Shown here in pieces: positions 48,436 to 58,165 of a DNA stretch of 64,000 nt. This DNA comes from Trachythela sp. YZ-2020. Taxonomy: Eukaryota > Cnidaria > Anthozoa > Malacalcyonacea > Clavulariidae. Under the pieces are notes generated by a model. That model was not told the origin of the DNA. It worked only from the letters and a program-made list of their open reading frames with translations, and ran no database searches. Both the position numbers and the translations under genes were made by a program. The stretch is from positions 1,860,001 through 1,924,000 of the forward strand of contig JADLSH010000184.1 of NCBI GenBank assembly GCA_016169945.1. Reading direction: 5' to 3'. The first letter of the stretch is position 1; each line of letters opens with the position of its first letter.

Positions 48436-48910
48436 ATGGTTGCTTCATTATTCAGGCCTTCATTATTCAGGCCTTAAATTGTCCGACGTTCTGTCCGACC
48501 CAAGTGAAACTGAGGTTTATTGTTTGTCCGACCTGATTGTACTATGGTTTGGATATTATGGACTGATATCCATTGTCCAAATCTTAACGACGGATTTAGG
48601 GCGAGAAAAGCAATGAATTATTCAGCGCTCTTCAAGCCATGTACAATTTTTTCTCAAATGGCTAGGAAAGTTCGTTTTGACTCAGAAATAAGTATGAATG
48701 ACAATTGTGACACAACTTATTCAATATTGGCACAACATTTACTGTTCAAAATTTAATTAATACATTGTGCTGATATTAATTTGTGTCATTTTTACTTATT
48801 TCCGAGCCAAACTGAACTCAAGGTCGTCGGACATCATCATACATATGTCCGACTCAAAGTCATCGGACATTTTGTCAGACGACTATACCGACCGATATTT
48901 TAAGGCTTGT
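48436..48910. repeat. GTCCGAC-word inverted element
   Basis: AGGCCTTAAATTGTCCGACG at the left and CGATATTTTAAGGCTTG at the right enclose many GTCCGAC / GTCGGAC words. Before it (48236-48425) lies a cluster of AACAATATTGTTG-like words. Both lie between MED30 and the golgin-like gene. Confidence 0.55.
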
Positions 48911-49198
48911 TATTGGTGGTTGAACAATACTGTATAACTATCTTGAACTGTTGAGGGGCAGTGGATGAGGTAGAGTGACAATTTCTCCAGAACGGAGTGA
49001 CTGACTAGAAGAAAGAATTTCAAGATCTCAGAACGAGGGGAGTAGTCTCTTTACTCTATTGTACTAAAATGTAAAATAGTCCACAGTACATAGGTTTTTA
49101 GGATAATAAAAAATACAAAGATAGAATTATTAACTAAATTTGTTATTAGATTGGTTTGACTGTATTTGAATTAGACCTCGAACAATAGATTGGATGTA

Positions 49199-49400
49199 AT
49201 ATATCATACACGAGAAGGAGTTTATTATAGTGATTTGAAACACCGAAATGTGTGTTGAAAAACAAGGCGCTAGCCGAGTTTTTTAACATACTTTGAGGTG
49301 TTTTTAAATCACTATAATAAACGACATCGAGTGTTAATAAATGGGTGTTTATTACCGTGGTATCAAGACAACGATATGAATTATTAATGAGTTTGATAAG
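49199..49400. mobile_element. Second copy of the 8124 MITE
   Basis: Matches 8124-8417 with a gap of about 90 bp. It ends about 30 bp from the stop of the golgin-like gene, so it forms the start of that gene's 3' flank or UTR. Confidence 0.7.
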
Positions 49401-49430
49401 TATTTAGGCAAGATTTACAATTATGTGTTC

Positions 49431-51295
49431 TCAGCTTTCTTCATGTAGGAACGCAAGTCCTCTCGACGAAACTTCCTTCACTGCAAACTTCTTACCACGC
49501 TGTCTCATGCGATATGCTTGATGTATTACGTCTTCTCGCTGGTCACCGTAAGACAGTACAGCTAATATTGCTTTCATCTGCTCTTCACTATGAAAATCAA
49601 TCATGAAGTAAAAAAATGCATCTCGTAAAAATTTTAACTTTAATTGATTGTGTTGGTCAGTCTCTTTAGCCCTCTTTTCCTTCGCTTTCCGGCCTTGCGT
49701 GGATACGATGGCGTTTTCCAAAACTTCCTCTGGATTATTTTTCCGTATTTCTTTAATAATTTCATCTTTTTCTACAAGTTCCATTTTTAACTCCAAAAGT
49801 TCTTTCATGGAAGAACAACAGGCAACAATGTCGTCAGATTCGCTGCAGGGTGATTCGAACTCTTTGATTCGTTCTGATAATTCTTCAACTGTCTTCTCGG
49901 AATCGAGTAGTTTTTTCTTCAGTTCTTGGATTTCCCGTCCACGTTCCTCCACGACCGCGCACTTCCGTTGCCATTTAATTTGTTCTTTGTGCATTTGTTC
50001 GCGACCTAGTAAAATAAATAGTACAAAAATCTCACATCTTGTCAACGAGATCGATGTGTTCGCGACAGACTTGTAGCAAGCTTGTCAACAAGTTGTAACA
50101 ATGTTGTCATTTTATCAAGTTGCTACAAGGTTGTCACTCACAAGTTGTTAACAAGTTGTTGAATTGCAGGACGATAACAAGTTGGAACAAATTGTATAAC
50201 AAGTCTGTTGAGTCAACAACCTTGTAGCAAGTTGTCAACAAGCCATTGACAACATGCATGTCAACAATCTGGGAACAAGCAGTGCGAACTTGTGAGTTTT
50301 ACGCGTGTTTCTTATAATAACAGTAATTGGACCATTAAGGGGTGGCCCTTGCAGGAATCGTGGGAGACTGATAGTTTAGAACTGGTAGTTCTTATTGATA
50401 CACTATATTCAGTGTTAATGAGTTAGTTTAGTTTAGGTTTTCGCCCGTAGTGAGTTAGTTACTATTCTTATAATGCATGATATGTTATATATATACCTTT
50501 CTCAACTTCCTTCCGAAGGCTGGCGACGTCTTCATCCCGTGTTTTGATCAACGCGCGCGAGTCTCGCAAGCCTCGTTCCAACTCGTTTATCGTGCACCGT
50601 AACAACGAAACCATTGAAATATCTGCGCCGTTTTCGCTGTCCGAAAAGTCATCTTCGTGCAAAATTGTAAACCTGTTTAAATTATCTCTCGACTTCGCTG
50701 AACTTGACTCCGGCTTTAGTGTTTTGGAATTTGCCGCTGGCGCTTCTATCTTTTCGTTTTGTCCTTCCGTTTCTTTCAATTCGTTAACGTTTCCTACGAC
50801 ATTCAAGTATTCAAGTTTCGGCGAAATATCTTGGCAGGTTCGCGACATTGGCTCCGATTTTTCTGTCTTGTTCGATGTTTTTGATTCGTTGGTCAAGTCG
50901 TGTTGAGAAAATGGAAATGATGGCATACTCTTGGTAGTTTCATTAGATGTCTTCGATTCTGTAGGCAATTCCACTATAAAATTTGATTCGGAAAACATTT
51001 CGCGGTCTTTGGCTTTGTATTTCTCAGTATCCAGCGATAAAGCGTATCCTTCTTCGATACTTTCTGAAATCCGCATCATATCTTCATTTAATATTTTCGT
51101 GTCTAGATTATCGGACACGTGGCCAAAACTCGATTCAGATTTGTTATGTTCATCTTTTTCAGGTTTCAATAAGGCGTTCTCAACGAAATTCGTTGGCTCC
51201 ACGATTTCCGAGTAGTCGTTGGGTATTTTCGTAGATCCTAAGGAGATATCCTGCTCCGTAATATCAATTTCACTGAACACTGCTGTTTCTTCCAT
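49431..51295 (-). CDS. Coiled-coil protein with GRIP-like C-terminus (golgin-like); two exons
   Basis: 457-aa product from exons 51295-50497 and 50005-49431 on the minus strand; the phase 1 intron has donor GTATAT and acceptor TTACTAG. Residues 1-230 are acidic, Ser/Thr/Glu-rich and probably disordered. Coiled coil runs from about 232 to 370 (heptads around INELERGLRDSRALI, REIQELKKKLLDSEKTVEEL, KELLELKMELVEKDEIIKEI). Residues 390-431 (LKFLRDAFFYFM, then EEQMKAILAVLSY) fit the GRIP pattern that binds ARL1 at the trans-Golgi. The usual first conserved Tyr is Phe here. That would suggest a short golgin, but I cannot assign it to a named orthologue. The single intron holds a CAACAAGTTG-type MITE. 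It is divergent from RagC and convergent with MED30. Confidence 0.72.
50026..50315. mobile_element. CAACAAGTTG-type MITE
   Basis: ACAAAAATCTCACATCTTGT at the left and GAGTTTTACGCGTGTTT at the right, with AACAAGTTG words between. In the single intron of the golgin-like gene, starting 21 bp from exon 2. Confidence 0.72.
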
Positions 51296-52381
51296 GAGTT
51301 ATGTCGATTCAGTAGTCAGTACTCTTTGTAAAACTGGTCTTATGGCTTTTTGTTGATAGCTTTTAACTCCAACTTTTAACGTTTTTGTTATACTGTAACT
51401 TCCGGTATAAGCTCTTTAAGTAAAGATTGAGAATCTTAACAGAGGCGAAACTTAGCTTAACCAAACTTGGCGATTTGTGACAGAAACTAAAGTTATAACT
51501 TATGTTATAACTTACTATGTTATAACTTATTTTGACTTGACCAACTTACCTAGCAAGTGCTATTCAACTGAGAACAATGACAAAGCCGTTATGCGTCTGC
51601 ACCTTACGGGTGGTTTGGCGTGGTGTTTTCACAACTGTTTCAAATTTTGTATCTATAAATATTGCATTGAAACTTGTCAAACTGAAAGTTAAATTCGTAC
51701 AGTTATATTAAAGAATCCAAGCTGTTTTCCCTAACCTAGAGAAAACCTGCGGGGTTTGATAGAGTCAAACTGGAGTCCCGTTCGTGGGCTACGAACTACA
51801 GTTTACACGCGCGCGTCACGCAACCGCATAGCACGTCAAAGCGCCTGGGTACGAGGCTGCTTCTCCCATTTGACTGAAGTGAAATCATTGAATCAGAAAC
51901 TGCATATTGCCGAAATCGAACCGTTCGCAGAGGTGAAATGCTCGTGCACAACCATGTATGGATTGCACTCTCGTTTCTGCTCTGTGCATATGGAACAATC
52001 AAGGGCCTTTCGACGCTCGAAAAGTCGATAAGTGTTTTTAATCGTTTTTAGGTAGTTTTTAGACATATTAAAACCACGGTTGCTTATAGTTGTTGCTCAT
52101 TTCTAAAATATTATTTTCACCACTGACAGAGATAGTTTTCGCTATCGATAGTATTGTAGTTCGCAGTCTGCATTATCGTGCATTTTTTCGCGTGTCGCTG
52201 ATGAAGCGTGTTATCATTTTAGCGTGCGCGTTTTCTCACGTTCGTGTTTCTGCGCCTGCGATGTTTGTGTACGAATACGAACTTTGTCATTCTTTGTCAC
52301 ATGATTTCGATTTCACAAAATCAAATCGTCTTTTAAATTTGCGTCGAATTTTCTCGTATTTTCGTGACATTTCGTTTGGAT
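51296..52381. promoter_or_regulatory. Shared upstream region of the golgin-like gene and RagC
   Basis: 1.1 kb between divergent start codons. It contains a small TTATAACTTATGTTATAACT repeat at about 51493-51530 and no MITE that I recognise. Control elements cannot be assigned. Confidence 0.4.
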
Positions 52382-55300
52382 ATGACAGATGTAAGTTGTT
52401 CTACAATCAAATGTATTGTATAGCTTTGTTTTTATTTGTATGTTTATTTAATTGTGCTTCTTATCGGGCCCGATTGTTTTTGCCTTCGTCCGTATGAATG
52501 ATATAGTATATACTATAAAGATAAATATACCGTATTTAGGATTTAAATTTCTTTTTGCTAGTCGTACGATGACGACGACAATTTCGGTAGCTACAGTATG
52601 GTTGGTTCATTTCCAAAGGATTTTTGGTAAGTTCGTAGCTCGATGATATCGATACAAAAAATACTAAAGAATTAAGAATATAAAATCCTAATCTTGTGTA
52701 TAAAGTATTTATATTGTTACTGTGTTTATACACGTAATAGTTTTATAGTGACATTATTAGGTTATGCGTTGGTTAATAAATATTACTATCTTGTATATTA
52801 TACTATATTATAATTAGAGATGTGCAAATCCAAATGCTCTCAAATGAGATTTGGAGCAATAATTGGCAATAATATTTTTGAGCAGAAATTAAGAAAATGC
52901 TGCTCAACACACGTATATCATTGGATAAGTCATGATTGACATTGATTAATCCATTAGCTTGCAGTACGCCCAGATGCGCCCTACTTTAGTATTTTACGCT
53001 GTCCAATGGCAGGCGATTTTACTTGTCAGTGGTAGGGTACTGCCAGTTAATGGGTTAACAAAACTACCTGCCAGTCTCTTGTTAAAACCCATTAGCTTAC
53101 AATGTGCCCTACTCTAGTATTTTACTCTGTCTAACGACAGATGATTTTACTCTGTCTAATGCCAGACGATTTTACTGGTCAGTGGTAGGGTGCTGCCAGT
53201 TAATTGGGTTGCCCTCATGAGCTGCCCTTGACAACATACCAAATAAAGTAATTCTTCAAATGGAAATCACAGTTTTACCATTGTTAGTAACCCATTAATA
53301 ACACCCAGGGATTAAAAAATAGGCGTACGGACGTATGATTGTATGCCAAAAAATGCTTGACGTACGTGTCGTCAATAAATACAACGGAGAACATGGGTAA
53401 AACTAGTTTAGAAAATCGTACATCAACATCGATAAAACGTACGCCAACTTTGTTATAGAGCGTATGACCTTGTACGGCGTTTCTCAAGCATTTTTTAACC
53501 CCTGACACCTCAGAAAGATTGTCTGAGAACTAAAAAAATTGCGAGAAATTTAATTTCCCACATTGAAAACAAAAACATGGGCATTTATACATTCAAGATA
53601 AGTGAAACAAACAAGAAAATAAAGCAAATGGGTAAACCAGACTAAAATCATAACTCCTCTAACATTTAAAGTATGAATAGAAATAGAAATTAAATAGAAA
53701 AATGCTTGTTTGAATGGGGATGTATCGAGCACTTTAATTTAAACCAAAAGTATATGCAAAGGGTCTTAATGTCCTTAATCTTTCGAGTAGATCATAAAGT
53801 TTAATTACTGCTTACGGAAATATTTTCATGCTACGCAAAAAGGATATAACAAAAGTTGGATCAAATGAACCTACGAAAAATATCCTTGAATGGTTCCATA
53901 TGAGAATTTTAACACAATAAATTTATCACCAGTCACCTTTGGTTCATTTTCTTGCATGATACTATTTCCTGAGCTTGTGAACTAGAATTATTTCTAGTTT
54001 CTAAGTTGACACATTTACTATTTTGCTTGCAATTTCACAGCAAAGACACACAAGGAAGTCACTCCTTTTGAAGACCATTTTTGAGTCTTTGACAACCACC
54101 GGAACGCTTGGACATCAGTTTTCCCAGGCAAATTTCAGTCAAGTTGATGCATGTGCAGACTTTTTTCTGAAGTGTTCCCATTAATTGAGTTGTTGATTTC
54201 AATAATGCAGGCACTATTGGTTTTTTAGCAAATATATAGTTAGTCAGTGAAGTTTAAAGATTTACAATAACGTTGGGCATCAGATCATAGTAAGAAAGAA
54301 ATCATTCTATTTTCAGTTATGAACCAGGAGATAATGAAGACTATAGCACAACGTCAAGTGATGAAAAACCAAGAATTTTACTTATGGGACTTAGAAGGTT
54401 CAATTTCCATAATTTTGGAATGCATTGAAATGTTCTCATTCAAGCTAACATTACTTTGGTGCTGTTTAGGAGTGGTAAATCTTCAATACAAAAAGTCGTC
54501 TTTCATAAGATGTCACCAAATGAAACCTTGTTTTTGGAAAGTACTGCCAAAGTTGTAAAAGATGGTATCCTTACTTATTAAACTAATTTTGAATCAGTAG
54601 CTTTCTCCATAGATGGATTTTCTGTATTGTGTCCACTCCCCCCTCCCAAAAAAAAACCCGTCTGTCCCACCCATTTGTGCATGCTCAAATTTTCATGTAT
54701 GACATTTTGGCTATAATTTGATGTGGTGCTGAAAGGGTGCCCCTCCGTAAAGTTTGCGCCCCTCTCCAGCCACTTATTTCTGGCCTGTTTGAATGTACTG
54801 AATTATAACAGTAGCACCAGATGGTACATATATAAATGCTCTGAAGATATTGTGATGTAAACAAAGAAACATAGTTAAATAGATTTCATGATCTTGAAGG
54901 TGTTGTTCCAGTAGTGTTGTTTTAGTATGGTGATTTGAATTTCATTTTAGTTCTAGTTTAGTTCTAGTTTCAAACAGGAAATTCATTTTAGTTTTAGTTT
55001 AGTTTTAGTTTAAAGAGAAATTTCATTTTAATTTTAGTTCCAGTGAACTGTGTTTTGTTTTGTTTTGTTTTGGTTAAGTTCTAGTTTAAGCCAACAACTA
55101 CTGTAGTTTTAGTTTTCTATGGTTCAAATTCAGCATGTATTGTACACAAATGCTCGTGTGAGGGAAAGGCATCAGAAATTTTATATTTCAGATTCAACAA
55201 TCCTAAATTGGAACTTGCAATTAATGGCGGGAAGCGACAGCGACAGTTTATGATCGTGCACGAATATTTCTGAAGTACGTCATCTCGAAAATTTCAAAAA

Positions 55301-57582
55301 TAATTCATACATAAGAAATAATCTGTTGAATAAATTCGAGTTTTAGTCCCAGTTATAAATATTTAGTTTCTGTTTAGTTTTAGTTCTCAGCAGAATAATT
55401 TTAGTCTTGTTTAGTTTTAGTTGTTGATGTCGATTTTGCTTTAGTTTTGTCTTATCTCTAAAATTTATCTCTAGCATAGATTAGAGTTCTAGTTTAGTTT
55501 TAGTTTACTAATTTATTTAGGCATGACTAAAATAGAGTTCTAGTTCTAGTTGACTAAAACAACACTATGTTCCAGTGTAGGTAGCGATAAACAATATACT
55601 TGAGGGTTTGTAGGCAGTAGTTTACCCGTCCACTCAACGAGTGCTGAAGACATGATGAGCAGCCTTGGGGGGTCCCCGATTTGAAATCTGAGTTCCTTGA
55701 AAGCCCGGAAATGCACTCAATTTTTGCTAGTTGCTGTGAAACAAGCTTAATCATCTATGATCTCTTGTTAAATATCTTAGCGAATTTGAAGTCTGTACGA
55801 TGTAGCAATGAAATAAAGACAAAATACTGGAGTTTGTTTGTTTTAAAATATTTTTTCCCGTCCACTTTCAAAAATGCCCGTCCAAAAGACGGGTGGACGG
55901 GCCTCTGGCTAAGCCCCTGTTTGTAGGATTAAACTACCTGAAAAATACAACAAGAACTTCAACAGTTCTAGCGAAGGCCCTTCATTTCCCGGACGAAGGG
56001 CCTTCGCTCAAAACTTTAATGTGTTTACCACTCTGAGGTGGACGGGAAGCCTTAACAGGTTTTGCAACCTAATTGACAAAGGTTCCAAGGGTTATTAGTT
56101 AAGGTTAGTGCCTAAGGGTTAGTTTTTAGCGACAGAGAAAAACCCTTGAAGCACAGAACCAACCAATCTCAACTTACACAAGTTTATCAAGCACACTGAC
56201 GTTACCCAACCTGAGTGAATCTGTGCCATCGACCTGCTGTACAGCTGGCTTAACTCCTGAAGAGGTAATTAGGGGCAGCAAGCTTACCACATCTGCCCCC
56301 TGTGCTTCCCTTAATCATATGCATCTCTGCCAACTCCCCAGTAGAGATATATTTGAATCAATTCCTTGATTCTTCTAAGATATTTCAAACAGTTCTTTCG
56401 TACAGTTCCAGGTAGGATAATTTATTTTGTTCTGGTTTTCATCACAAGTTTTATTGGTTCAATGTGCTACCTGATATTCTGATTTCTTTGTCTAGATTTG
56501 GGACTTTCCAGGTCAGATTGACTTCTTTGATCCAGCTTTTGATTCTGAGCTCATCTTTGGAAACTGCGGAGCTCTGGTATTTGTTATAGATGCACAAGTA
56601 TGTAAATTAGAATGTCATTGATGGTCAATACATTCTGTACCACCTTTTCATTGATTGATTGCGGCAGCAGTACCAACTGAGGGCATATTTTAACATATAA
56701 ACTGGTCAGTGGCGGACATTTCGGTGTAGTGGGGGGGGGGCGACCGCCCCCTCACCTTTACGGAAAATTGACAATTTGTCGGAAATTTTCACCTAAAAGA
56801 GGCTAAAACAGCCTATTTTGAGTGTAAATGGGGGGTTTGTCGGAAATTTAGGAGGCTTTGCCCCCCCCCCCACCGAAAAACGTGAATTTCCGCCACTGAA
56901 ACTGGTGGGGCCCCATCAGGCCCTAGAAGTGGTCCACCACTTACAGACAATTGGCCCACCATTTCTTGGGCCATCGTAGCTTCATACCATACATTCTGGC
57001 CTAATTCAAAAACAGTAAAGCATTCAATATTTCGCAATCGTAATCAATCCTCAGGACTGAGGGCCCTAATCTTACTTTTGGACCACCACTGTAAATTCCT
57101 TAAAATATGCCTTGGGCAGTATCAGAATAAAACAGCTTAGCTTTCCTAAAAGATATGTGCTAAAAGTACTCTATCAAGTATCAATGGATTTTGATCATGG
57201 TCAGAGTTCACGAAGATCACTTAGATTAGACATTTTCCCTTCCTGATGTAGGATGAATATATGGAAGCATTACAAAAACTACATTCAACAGTTACGAGAG
57301 CTTACAAGGTACAAGGTTTCATAAAGGGGTTTCAGACTAAACCAAACAACTTTAGTCTATATTTATTTGCCAATTGCCATACCAATCAAATAACTCTGAT
57401 GCATAATTCACTGGTTATAGGTTAATCCTAATATCAAATTTGAAGTTTTTATTCATAAAGTGGATGGCATATCAGATGATCACAAAATAGGTATGTAAAA
57501 TAGAAATCTTTTTTACATCCTCCAAATAAACTTTTTATTAACCCATTAGCTTGCAATGCGCCCAGATGCACCCTACTTTAGT

Positions 57583-57613
<31 letters not shown>

Positions 57614-57720
57614 ATCATCAGTGGTAGGGTACTGCCAGTTAATGGGTTAACAAAACTATCTGCCAGTGTCTCTTGTTAACCCATTAGCTTGCAATGTGCC
57701 CAGATGCGCCCTACTTTAGT

Positions 57721-57751
<31 letters not shown>

Positions 57752-57858
57752 ATCATCAGTGGTAGGGTACTGCCAGTTCATGGGTTAACAAAACTATCTT
57801 CCAGTGTCCCTTGTTAACCCATTAGCTTGCAATGTGCCCAGATGCGCCCTACTTTAGT

Positions 57859-57889
<31 letters not shown>

Positions 57890-57996
57890 ATCATCAGTGG
57901 TATGGTACTGCCAGTTCATGGGTTAACAAAACTATCTGCCAGTGTCTCTTGTTAACCCATTAGCTTGCAATGTGCCCAGATGCGCCCTACTTTAGT

Positions 57997-58027
<31 letters not shown>

Positions 58028-58134
58028 ATCATCAGTGGTATGGTACTGCCAGTTAATGGGTTAACCAAACTATCTTCCAGTGTCCCTTGTTAACCCATTA
58101 GCTTGCAATGCGACCAGATGCGCCCTATTTTAGT

Positions 58135-58165
<31 letters not shown>

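Noticed and set aside
50544..51234. Plus-strand open frames over the golgin-like exon 1
   Set aside because: Antisense shadows of the Ser/Glu-rich minus-strand exon.
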